A DNA stretch of 64,000 nucleotides, taken from the NCBI GenBank assembly GCA_024225635.1, contig JAAEMK010000304.1, forward strand, positions 62,001-126,000, in the 5' to 3' direction. The number at the start of each line of letters is the position of its first letter. Position 1 is the stretch's first letter. The notes under the pieces were generated by a model. It saw only the letters and a program-made list of their open reading frames with translations, made no database searches and had not been told where the DNA came from. Shown here in pieces: positions 54,180 through 62,061 of the stretch. The stretch is from Desulfobacteraceae bacterium (GTDB lineage Bacteria > Desulfobacterota > Desulfobacteria > Desulfobacterales > Desulfobacteraceae). Position numbers and translations under genes: made by a program.

Positions 54180-54989
54180 TTAATAAGTTTTCATTCCCGC
54201 AAAGGTACGCGCAATGGCGTCCCGCTCGTAAATGATCTCCACCCGGCGGTTCTGGGCCCTGCCCTTTTCCGTATCGTTTGTCGCCACGGGACGGTACTGG
54301 GCGTAACCTTCCGCAGAGATCAGCTTCGGTTCCACACCTGAATTGACAAGGAGCCTGACAACGGCGGCGGCCCGGTTCGAGGAAAGTTCCCAGTTAGAGG
54401 GATATTTATCCGTGCGGATGGGCGAGGTGTCCGTATGGCCCTTCACCTTGACATGGTAGGCCAGCTGGGAAAGAATCTTTGACACCTGTTTCAGGATATC
54501 GGCCCCTTTTTCCGAAAGGGTGGCAGCACCCGGAGAAAAGAGCAAAAGATCGGACAGGGTAATCACCACCCCGGTTTCGGACTCCGACACATTGACGAGC
54601 CCGCCGAGCTTGTTGAACAGGATCAGCTCCCGCACCTCGCTTGCAATCTCCTCTATCTCCTTTTGAATCAAGCCGCCAAGCTCATCGATCTTCTGGGTTT
54701 CAGAAGGCTCTTCCGACGGGACCGCATGCATGGTCAATCCCTCCCTGGTGCCGGTCTCGGGAACGCTCTGCACGCCCAGGGCGCTTCTCAGGGATTCCAC
54801 CAGCTCCTTGAAGGTCTCCTGCTGGGTGGTGCTCATGGCAAAGAGCAGCACGAAAAAGCACATGAGAAGGGTAACAAGATCCGCAAAGGTGGCCATCCAT
54901 GCGGGGGCGCCTTCACTTTTACCGCCCTCATCATCATCTGCCGGTACATCCAGTGCCGGGGCCTCTTCTTCTGGGTTCTGTTCAGCCAT
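54180..54989 (-). CDS. motB: Flagellar motor stator protein MotB
   Basis: 269 aa. Single TM helix at 31-55 with the conserved proton/sodium Asp37 (WMATFADLVTLLMCFFVLLFAMS), plug and linker, and an OmpA-like peptidoglycan-binding domain (about 135-260: KVKGHTDTSPIRTDKYPSNWELSSNRAAAVV). Stop 81 bp before the HTH-EIIA start; motA lies just upstream. Confidence 0.94.
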   Translation of the reverse strand: MAEQNPEEEAPALDVPADDDEGGKSEGAPAWMATFADLVTLLMCFFVLLFAMSTTQQETFKELVESLRSALGVQSVPETGTREGLTMHAVPSEEPSETQKIDELGGLIQKEIEEIASEVRELILFNKLGGLVNVSESETGVVITLSDLLLFSPGAATLSEKGADILKQVSKILSQLAYHVKVKGHTDTSPIRTDKYPSNWELSSNRAAAVVRLLVNSGVEPKLISAEGYAQYRPVATNDTEKGRAQNRRVEIIYERDAIARTFAGMKTY

Positions 54990-55033
54990 TTTAAATCCTG
55001 CCTTTGCCGTTCATGAAAAATCGATGTTCCATC

Positions 55034-55798
55034 TTACTCCTCACTGGTCGTCTTCGCCCCTTCGCCAAGGTAGACATTGAGCTTATCCTCCATGAGCCTT
55101 GGGTGCTCGCCCTCCCTGATGGAGATCACGCCCTCGTAGATGATGGTCATGTTGGCGAGTTCCTCACCGCTCCGGGTTTCAAGCTTATTGGCCATGGGAA
55201 GAAAAAACAGGTTGGCCATCACCGATCCGTAAAAGGTGGTGATCATGGCAACGGCCATCTTGGGTCCGATGGTCGAGGGATCATCGAGGTTGGCAAGCAT
55301 CTGGACCAGTCCGATCAGGGTACCGACCATGCCGAATGCGGGCGCAAAATTGCCCATGGTCGAGTACAGGGAGTAGCCTGTCTTGTGCTCCTGCTTGATA
55401 AGGGTCATCTTCTTCTGCATGACAGCGGCAATATCCGCAGTCTTGACGCCGTCCACCGTCATCTGAAGGGCCTTGGCAAGGTAGGGGTCGCTGGTGTCGG
55501 CAATATCCCCTTCAATGGAGAGAAGCCCGCCCTTCCGGGCCTTGTTGGAGATCTCCACCAGGTTGGCGATGATATCCGCGGGTTTCTCGATTTTAAAGAG
55601 AAACACCTTCATGGTCACTTTGATGATGCTCAAAAAATCCGCCAGGGGATAGGCGATCATTGTTGCGGCAAAGGTACCGCCAACAACGATCATCACCGAT
55701 GGAAGGTTCCAGAACAACCCGAGTCCGCTTCCGAGAAGAATTGTGATGCAAACAAAACCTATACCTGAAACAATACCGATAATCGAAGCTAAATCCAT
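55034..55798 (-). CDS. motA: Flagellar motor stator protein MotA
   Basis: 254 aa, four TM helices. Family pattern: MDLASIIGIVSGIGFVCITILLG, GGTFAATMIAYPL, KARKGGLLSIEGD, and AFGMVGTLIGLVQMLANLDDPSTIGPKMAVAMITTFYGSVMAN. Immediately upstream of motB; together they make the ion-conducting stator. Confidence 0.95.
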   Translation of the reverse strand: MDLASIIGIVSGIGFVCITILLGSGLGLFWNLPSVMIVVGGTFAATMIAYPLADFLSIIKVTMKVFLFKIEKPADIIANLVEISNKARKGGLLSIEGDIADTSDPYLAKALQMTVDGVKTADIAAVMQKKMTLIKQEHKTGYSLYSTMGNFAPAFGMVGTLIGLVQMLANLDDPSTIGPKMAVAMITTFYGSVMANLFFLPMANKLETRSGEELANMTIIYEGVISIREGEHPRLMEDKLNVYLGEGAKTTSEE

Positions 55799-55799
55799 T

Positions 55800-57155
55800 C
55801 TATTCCGCCTTTATAAAAACCGTTTCCGCCAGGGGGTATTCTTTGTTGTACCTCATCAACATGGTGATGGATTCCGGGGTGAGTACAGCGCCAGCCGAGA
55901 AAAGCTTGGTTCCGGTGTTTGTATACACCCCGGCTCCGATGACCATCCCGGGTTCGAGCTGATGCAGCCCCACCTCCTTGACCACGATGGAAGCACCATT
56001 CATGCAGGTGACCACATAATGTTCAAGGGCATTGACCACCCTGGGATCAAGCCGTGTTCCGGAAAACTCCTCGAGCATCTCCGGGATCTTGTCCACGGCC
56101 GGCCTGGGGTCCGTGGTGGCAAGATCATCCAGGATCTTCGCCCCGGCAAGAATCCTTGACATGAGTGGAATATACCGCCGCTTCAGCCCCTTGGGCCACC
56201 CTGATCCATCCGAGTTTTCATTGAGATGGGCAATGATGCCGGCCGCCCGTTCCAGACCGGGACACTCTTTGAGAAAGTCAGCCCCTGCCGCAGGCGCCTT
56301 CCTGAAACGGTCCCTGTCATACTCGGTCAGCTCCTCTTCCGCCTTGCCAAGGATGGAATCAGGAATGAACAGCCGTCCCACGTCATGGAGCAGGGCCGCC
56401 GTTGAAAGAAGCTTCTTCTCAGCGTCCTTCAGCCCCAGCCGGTCACCCGCAGCCACGGCAATGCCGGCAACCCGCCTTGAGTGGCCCTTGTTTGACTCAT
56501 TCCTCGACTCGATCATGCTGGCCAGAATCGTTTCTATCCCCCTGGTGTTCTTCTGAAACCGATCTCCAAGATCCTGAACCTCTGCCTTCAGCCGGTCCCT
56601 ATCCCTGGTCATCATGTTGATCTGTTTCAACGAATTGTGGAGAAGACTCTTTTCCCTGGAATAGGCTCTACGGGTCTTTCCAAGCTCTGTCTTAAATTTT
56701 TTAAGCAATGCCATGGCATTGTCAAGCTTGTCAGTCTTCCAGGCAAAACGCTGCTCCAACTCCCTATGATCCAAATATTTTCCTGCTTTCAGCCTTAATT
56801 CCGTAACAGAGGGGGGAGTTATAAGAAGATCATCAACCCCCGCCCCAAGGAGTTCACACCGCTGTTCGGCGCCGGGATCCAGGCCCAGCAACCCAAACAC
56901 TGCGGCAATGGAGTTGACGCCCGCTTCCCTGAGGGAAGAGAGCATTGAAACAGCACTGCCGACATCAACCGATTCAATATCCACGACAACGATATCCGGG
57001 TTTCCGGCCCTGGCCGCTGGTACGGTATCGGCCAAAGTGTCGCAAGTCATCACCGTCCACCCCTGGTGTTCGGAAAAGCGCTTTACAACCCCATCGGATT
57101 CCCGACCGCAAATATAAAGTAATTTAATCAGTTCCCTTGGTCCTTTTCTACTCAT
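55800..57155 (-). CDS. HD-GYP-related protein with N-terminal receiver-like domain
   Basis: 451 aa. Receiver-like fold at about 10-125 with Asp59 (IVVVDIESVD) but no clear acidic pair at the start. Coiled-coil 130-205. HD domain with HD at 257-258 (LLHDVGRLFIP) and the GYP motif altered: H-L-N-E-N-S-D-G-S-G-W-P at 310-321 instead of HHExxDGxGYP. May have lost c-di-GMP hydrolysis and act as a receptor. Two bp upstream of motA, so a link to motor control is suggested. Confidence 0.85.
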   Translation of the reverse strand: MSRKGPRELIKLLYICGRESDGVVKRFSEHQGWTVMTCDTLADTVPAARAGNPDIVVVDIESVDVGSAVSMLSSLREAGVNSIAAVFGLLGLDPGAEQRCELLGAGVDDLLITPPSVTELRLKAGKYLDHRELEQRFAWKTDKLDNAMALLKKFKTELGKTRRAYSREKSLLHNSLKQINMMTRDRDRLKAEVQDLGDRFQKNTRGIETILASMIESRNESNKGHSRRVAGIAVAAGDRLGLKDAEKKLLSTAALLHDVGRLFIPDSILGKAEEELTEYDRDRFRKAPAAGADFLKECPGLERAAGIIAHLNENSDGSGWPKGLKRRYIPLMSRILAGAKILDDLATTDPRPAVDKIPEMLEEFSGTRLDPRVVNALEHYVVTCMNGASIVVKEVGLHQLEPGMVIGAGVYTNTGTKLFSAGAVLTPESITMLMRYNKEYPLAETVFIKAE

Positions 57156-57212
57156 CAGAGGTGCAGATTATACCAAATGGCGAAATATTTCAAACCATTT
57201 AACCGCAAATAC

Positions 57213-57440
57213 CTATTCAGAGTAATGATTCATCCACCAATCATCCCACTTTGTGGTAACAATACTTGCCGCAAGCTTCTTTCCGGTCTCTGTCCTGAGC
57301 CTTTCCATAACGAACTCGAGCCACTGTTCAGGGGATTTTGCCCCGGTATCCTGCAATCGTTTCAACTCAAGCACAAAGGAGATCTGATCGGCATCCCTGG
57401 CAAGCTTTGCCTCAAATAGAAGATCTGCGATTCGCTTCAT
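57213..57440 (-). CDS. Short hypothetical protein
   Basis: 75 aa, unrecognised. Starts MKRIADLLFEAKLARDADQ; ATG at 57438-57440 preceded by GGGGAGGG at good spacing (a TTG five codons earlier is less likely). Helical throughout and ending TTKWDDWWMNHYSE. Function unknown; upstream of the HD-GYP-like gene. Confidence 0.7.
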   Translation of the reverse strand: MKRIADLLFEAKLARDADQISFVLELKRLQDTGAKSPEQWLEFVMERLRTETGKKLAASIVTTKWDDWWMNHYSE

Positions 57441-57478
57441 TCCCGCCCTCCCCAAAAAGGATTATAGCGCCGTATTCC

Positions 57479-57507
57479 TTGACTTTTTATTAAGCAGGAG
57501 TTTTAAT
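57479..57507 (+). promoter_or_regulatory. Sigma-70 promoter of the LysM gene
   Basis: TTGACT (57479-57484), 17-bp spacer, TTTAAT (57502-57507). Start expected near 57514, 40 nt before the LysM gene ATG. Confidence 0.55.
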
Positions 57508-57553
57508 AAATGTCAAGATTCAGATGGATTGAACACTTTCAAGGGGCAAAGAA

Positions 57554-58564
57554 ATGGGCAAAAGAAATTTTTCCGTGTTTTTGGCTGTTGTGATCCTCAT
57601 CTGTTTTTTCACTGCTCCATGGAGCGTGGCCGAGGTGGCGCCGGGAGATGAGCCCGGCTTCTTTTACACGATCCAAAAAGGGGACACCCTGTGGGACCTG
57701 TCCCACCGGTTCTACAATGACCAGTGGACCTGGCCCGGCCTGTGGGAGATGAACAACGACATAAAAAATCCCCACTGGATATATCCCGGCAAAAAAATCC
57801 GCATCTTTCTGACCGACACCCTGGAAGAGCAGCCGGTCCCGCTTTCCCTGACGGCACCGGCCCCCCAAAATGAGGCGGTTGGACCGCCGGCCGTACCCCC
57901 TTATTTTTCCTACCCCCCCATGGACAGTCTGGGGTTCATACGAAAAAAAACCGTTACCCCCCTGGGAACGATTCTCAGGTCCCGCAGCAACAGCGTAATG
58001 ATGGCTGCCGGGGATACCATCTACATCAAAACCATGGGAGAGACCCCCATGGAGGTGGGAAAGGAGTACCGGATACTCTCCACCGAAGATGTAAAATGGC
58101 GTTACCGCAGGGAGCGGTTCTCCGGGGTCAAACACAACGTACTCGGCATCATCACCGTCACGGAAAACCACGACAGTTACGTAACAGCCGTCATCACCAG
58201 GTCCTTCCGCCATGCCAGGGCGGGCCACCTGATCGCACCCTTTAAAAAGAGCCCCACCCGGATCGAGATCACGGAAAGCCGTGACAATATCGATTCAAGG
58301 GTCCTGTGCTCCGGAAATAACGAGACGGTCATGAGCGCCCATAAACTTGCCTTTATCAACCGGGGAAGCGACCATGGCATCACCCTGGGCCAGATCTACA
58401 CCATATTTGAAGATATGGGAGAATACGGCAGGCGCGACAACAAAATCCGCATAAAAGACCTTAATATTGGAAAAGTGATCGTGCTTCACACGGAAAAAAC
58501 AACATCCACGGTTCTGGTGCTTTCATCCAGCACCGAATTTTCCCAGGGTACCCGGATATATTGA
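57554..58564 (+). CDS. LysM-domain exported protein
   Basis: 336 aa. Signal peptide (1-26, ending SVAEVA). LysM repeat at about 38-85 (FYTIQKGDTLWDLSHRFYNDQWTWPGLWEMNNDIKNPHWIYPGKKIRI), an atypical LysM with many Trp/Tyr, of the kind found in Deltaproteobacteria. The rest is a beta-rich domain (YIKTMGETPMEVGKEYRIL). Probably binds peptidoglycan; exact role unknown. Followed by ktrB. Confidence 0.85.
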   Translation: MGKRNFSVFLAVVILICFFTAPWSVAEVAPGDEPGFFYTIQKGDTLWDLSHRFYNDQWTWPGLWEMNNDIKNPHWIYPGKKIRIFLTDTLEEQPVPLSLTAPAPQNEAVGPPAVPPYFSYPPMDSLGFIRKKTVTPLGTILRSRSNSVMMAAGDTIYIKTMGETPMEVGKEYRILSTEDVKWRYRRERFSGVKHNVLGIITVTENHDSYVTAVITRSFRHARAGHLIAPFKKSPTRIEITESRDNIDSRVLCSGNNETVMSAHKLAFINRGSDHGITLGQIYTIFEDMGEYGRRDNKIRIKDLNIGKVIVLHTEKTTSTVLVLSSSTEFSQGTRIY

Positions 58565-58636
58565 CCGTCCCGCCCCAGCCCGAAAAAAATTCTTGTGTAT
58601 TGCCGGGGTTCATACTAAAAGCTGTGGTTTTTAACC

Positions 58637-60040
58637 ATGGAGATGAATCCCGCAATACCCATGACCCGATCAAACATATTCACCATCGCAAGTCGTTTTT
58701 TCGGCTCCCCCGGACCTGCCACGGTTTTCGGTTTCCTGGCAATGATCCTTACGGGCACCGGTCTGCTCCTCCTGCCCCAGGCAACCACCCAGGCGGATCT
58801 CAGCCTGGTGGACGCCCTGTTCACGGCCACCTCGTCGGTCTGCGTGACAGGCCTTGCCGTGACAGACACGGGCACCTCGTTTACCCTGTTCGGCCAGGGG
58901 GTTCTCCTGGTGCTGATCCAGACCGGGGGCCTGGGCATCATGACCCTGTCGACCCTGTTCCTCGTGCTCTCGGGCAAACGGCTGAGCTTCAACGGTCATT
59001 CCGCCATCCAGGAGAGCTTCACCCCGTTCCGGGACAGGCCCCCGGGAAAAATACTCAGGGATGTCATCTTCTTTACCCTGGCCCTTGAAGGAATCGGCGC
59101 CCTGCTCCTGTTCACGGCATTCATGGACAACGCTTCCCTGCCACGGGCGGCCTGCCTCTCGGTTTTCCACTCGGTCAGCGCCTTTTGCAACGCGGGCTTT
59201 TCCCTGTTTCCCGACAGCTTCACCTCCTATAAATCAAGCGTGGTTGTCAACCTGACCATCTGCGGCCTGATCATATTCGGCGGCATTGGCTTTCCTGTGC
59301 TGTCCGAGCTAAAGGAGCGGCTCCGCCCCGCCAAACGAAGACGCCCCCCCATGAGCCTGCACTCAAAGATAGTTCTCTCCATGACAGGGGGGATGCTCGT
59401 TACCGGCACCCTCATTTTCCTGGCCATGGAATCCGGCATCACCCTTGGCAAGCTGCCCTGGCTGGAGCGAATCACGGCCGCCCTGTTCCTGTCGGTCAAT
59501 GCCAGGACTGCGGGATTCAACAGCCTTGCCCTGGGAAACATGGCCAATGAGACCCTCTTTTTCATGATCCTGCTGATGTTTGTGGGAGCCTCCCCCGGCT
59601 CCTGCGGGGGCGGGATCAAGACAACCTGCCTTGCCGCCCTGATGGCCCAGGGCCGATCGAGGCTCAAGGGAGAAAAACGGCCCAACCTGTTCGGCCGGTC
59701 CCTGTCGGACCGGAGCGTGGGCAGGGCCGTAAGCGTTGTGCTGATCAGCACCCTCATCGTCTGTGCAGGCACCATGCTGCTGATGATGACGGAACTGGGA
59801 GACCTTCCCCACCCCGAAAGCCGGGGAATGTTCCTGGAACTCCTGTTTGAGGTGGTCAGCGCATTCGGCACCGTGGGATTGTCCACCGGTGTCACCCCGG
59901 GACTCTCCGATCCCGGCAAACTCATCATCATCACCATCATGTTCCTGGGTAGGCTGGGCCCGCTCCTGATCGCCATGGCGGTGAGCAGACCCGTGCGCCT
60001 GGAGCGCTCCTATGCAGAGGAGGAATTTATCATAGGATGA
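58637..60040 (+). CDS. ktrB: Potassium uptake protein KtrB/TrkH
   Basis: 467 aa, K+-translocating subunit with repeated M1-P-M2 units. Selectivity-filter-type loops are visible in TATSSVCVTGLAVTDTG, SVSAFCNAGFSLF, SVNARTAGFNSLAL and SAFGTVGLSTGVTPG. Shares a four-base overlap (ATGA) with ktrA. Confidence 0.94.
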   Translation: MEMNPAIPMTRSNIFTIASRFFGSPGPATVFGFLAMILTGTGLLLLPQATTQADLSLVDALFTATSSVCVTGLAVTDTGTSFTLFGQGVLLVLIQTGGLGIMTLSTLFLVLSGKRLSFNGHSAIQESFTPFRDRPPGKILRDVIFFTLALEGIGALLLFTAFMDNASLPRAACLSVFHSVSAFCNAGFSLFPDSFTSYKSSVVVNLTICGLIIFGGIGFPVLSELKERLRPAKRRRPPMSLHSKIVLSMTGGMLVTGTLIFLAMESGITLGKLPWLERITAALFLSVNARTAGFNSLALGNMANETLFFMILLMFVGASPGSCGGGIKTTCLAALMAQGRSRLKGEKRPNLFGRSLSDRSVGRAVSVVLISTLIVCAGTMLLMMTELGDLPHPESRGMFLELLFEVVSAFGTVGLSTGVTPGLSDPGKLIIITIMFLGRLGPLLIAMAVSRPVRLERSYAEEEFIIG

Positions 60041-60708
60041 AAAATCAAAAAAAACAATTTGTCGTCATCGGCCTTGGAAACCTCGGCCACTACCTGGCCT
60101 CGAGCCTCTATGAAAAAGGCCATGAAGTACTGGCCATCGACATCGACCAGGACAAGGTCCAGGCCGTCAAGGATCATGTAAGCCGGGCCGTTGTCGCGGA
60201 CGCCACCCGGGGCAAGGTCCTTCAATCCCTGGGGGTGGACAAGGTGGACGCCGCCGTGGTCTCCATCGGCTCCGTCATGGAGGCCTCCGCCCTTGCCTGC
60301 CTCAACCTCAAGGACCTGGGCGTGGAGCTGGTCATTGCCAAGGCCATCTCCGAAATTCACAGCCGCCTTCTTTATAAGGTGGGCGCCACCGAGGTGATCT
60401 TCCCGGAAAAGGACCAGGCCCTCTCCCTCGCGGAAAGGCTCCATAACCCCAACATCCTGGAATACATGCGCTTTGTGGAAGGATACAGCATCATCGAGTT
60501 CGCCCCGCCCGGCAGCTTCATGGGCAAAAAGCTCAAGCACCTCAACCTGATCAATGACTACGGCATCCAGGCCATTGCCATCAAGGAACTCGTGCCCGAG
60601 CGCCTCACCATGATCCCCACCGGCGATTTCATCATCAAGCAAAGCGACGTCCTGATTCTCCTGGGCCCCAACACGGCCCTGGACAAGCTCCAAAAGATAA
60701 AAAAATGA
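60037..60708 (+). CDS. ktrA: Potassium uptake regulatory subunit KtrA/TrkA
   Basis: 223 aa RCK protein. N-terminal Rossmann nucleotide site FVVIGLGNLGHYLASSL, AIDIDQDKVQ, then a TrkA-C domain (about 140-220: FAPPGSFMGKKLKHLNL...DVLILLGPNTALDKLQKIKK). Gates KtrB by ATP/ADP or NAD binding. The last 47 bp of gene plus intergenic DNA recurs in decayed form at 62015-62061. Confidence 0.94.
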   Translation: MKNQKKQFVVIGLGNLGHYLASSLYEKGHEVLAIDIDQDKVQAVKDHVSRAVVADATRGKVLQSLGVDKVDAAVVSIGSVMEASALACLNLKDLGVELVIAKAISEIHSRLLYKVGATEVIFPEKDQALSLAERLHNPNILEYMRFVEGYSIIEFAPPGSFMGKKLKHLNLINDYGIQAIAIKELVPERLTMIPTGDFIIKQSDVLILLGPNTALDKLQKIKK

Positions 60709-60780
60709 AGGATCACCCAGTGTCACGGAGGGGAAAAACGAAAATGGAAAAAGAGCGTAGGTAACTTTTGAAATAAGAAA

Positions 60781-60806
60781 GCGGCTGAAGGGAATTTTTC
60801 AGCCGC
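60781..60806 (-). terminator. Terminator of the TPR gene
   Basis: GCGGCTGAA (60781-60789) pairs with TTCAGCCGC (60798-60806), 8-nt loop; minus strand then reads TTTCTTATTTC. Confidence 0.65.
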
Positions 60807-60839
60807 CATGACCCACAACTTGATAGAGCGATTTGATTG

Positions 60840-61835
60840 TTAAAAGTTCAATTGTTCTTTAACCTCTCTATAATGAGCCAGAGTTTCTTTATCGTTTGGA
60901 TTGAGTTCCAGGCTCTTTTCCAATATTTTTTTCGCCTCTTTTACTCTACCCATCTTAAACAGTATCCAACCCTTTGTATCTATGAAAAATGAATTCTCCG
61001 GCTGGTATTTTAAACATCGGTTTATTTGCCCCAAAGCTTTTTCTAATTTGAGATTCTGATCAGCATACTCAAACGCAAGACAATTAATTGCCCAATAATC
61101 ATACGGGATAATTTTACACAAATTTTCCAACACTATAATTGTGCCTTCTAAGTCTCCACGCTCCTTTTTGTACTCCGATAATATAATACACAGATCCCCC
61201 AACTGTGAGTATAACAACTCATCCTTATTCAGCGTTGCCTCCGCGAGCGCCCTTTCCATAAATAGGATTGCATTATCCAACTCATTTTTGAACCTATATT
61301 TCAAACTATCCACCAGCAGATCCAACGCAGACCCATAATTAAGCTTTTTCACCGAATCTAACTGCTTACGGGCCTCATTCTTTTTATTCAATTCGAATAA
61401 TATCCTGGCAGATTCGATTATATAAATCGGGTTTGCGGGCTCGAGCTTAGCCAACCGCAGATAGTTCTTTAGTGCTGCCTCGTGTTGGTACAACAGGAGA
61501 TTGCACCAACCCACAAACTCTATAATTTCAAAGTTTTCAGGATCAAAAGCCAAATACGCATCAAAAGCCTTAAGTGCTTGCCGATGATTCCCTAACCCCA
61601 GATAAGAGCACCCGATATAATAAACATTATACGCTGCAAAAGCATTACCTTGATCACCACTACAATCTTCAGACTTCTTGATTTTTGCAATTGCTTTTTC
61701 ATATTGTCCCAACTCGAAATACGTTATACCAAGATTCGTATAGTAACTCTCTTCAAGAGTTGGAAAAGAATAAAATACAATATGATACCAGAGTAACTTT
61801 AAATGAAGAAATATTTGCCTATAAAGATAAAACAT
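60840..61835 (-). CDS. Tetratricopeptide-repeat protein, AT-rich island
   Basis: 331 aa from ATG 61833-61835, the first residue before TPR-like sequence; the frame runs on to 62129 but that part is GC-rich and not TPR-like. About eight TPR-type helix pairs: YYTNLGITYFELGQYEKAIAKI, YIGCSYLGLGNHRQALKAFDAYLAFDP, ILFELNKKNEARKQLD, DTKGWILFKMGRVKEAKKILEKSLELNPND. No signal or membrane segment. Noticeably AT-richer than every neighbour, suggesting recent acquisition; no transposase or integrase seen. Confidence 0.85.
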   Translation of the reverse strand: MFYLYRQIFLHLKLLWYHIVFYSFPTLEESYYTNLGITYFELGQYEKAIAKIKKSEDCSGDQGNAFAAYNVYYIGCSYLGLGNHRQALKAFDAYLAFDPENFEIIEFVGWCNLLLYQHEAALKNYLRLAKLEPANPIYIIESARILFELNKKNEARKQLDSVKKLNYGSALDLLVDSLKYRFKNELDNAILFMERALAEATLNKDELLYSQLGDLCIILSEYKKERGDLEGTIIVLENLCKIIPYDYWAINCLAFEYADQNLKLEKALGQINRCLKYQPENSFFIDTKGWILFKMGRVKEAKKILEKSLELNPNDKETLAHYREVKEQLNF

Positions 61836-61989
61836 TTGTTCAAGCCAACGCCCACATGGTGATGCGGCCTGGACAAAGGACCTGTAACCCGCCCCCCCCC
61901 CCAGACCACGGTTCCGGTACTTACTACGGGTCATCTTCCGGGACGTGCCCACGCACTCGTCATGAACGAGCATACTTTCTGCCCGAAAC

Positions 61990-62061
61990 GATGTCCTGCC
62001 CCTCCTTGACCCGACACGGCCCTGTACGAGCTCCACAGGATAAAGGAATAAAATATCACCC
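61990..62061 (+). pseudogene. Decayed copy of the ktrA 3' end
   Basis: Positions 62015-62061 match 60672-60718 (end of ktrA plus the following intergenic bases) at 38 of 47. Upstream, 61990-62014 keeps DVL-x-LL-x-P in the same relative place, with a one-base deletion before ACGGCCCTG that breaks the frame. The remnant ends in TAA after PDTALYELHRIKE-like coding. It lies upstream of the TPR gene and overlaps the end of the GspE gene. Confidence 0.6.

Noticed and set aside
61836-62055. Group II intron or IS remnant beside the TPR gene
   Set aside because: A GTGCG-like word suggested an intron 5' end, but no domain V, reverse transcriptase or IS inverted repeats could be found; the match to the ktrA end explains part of the sequence better.
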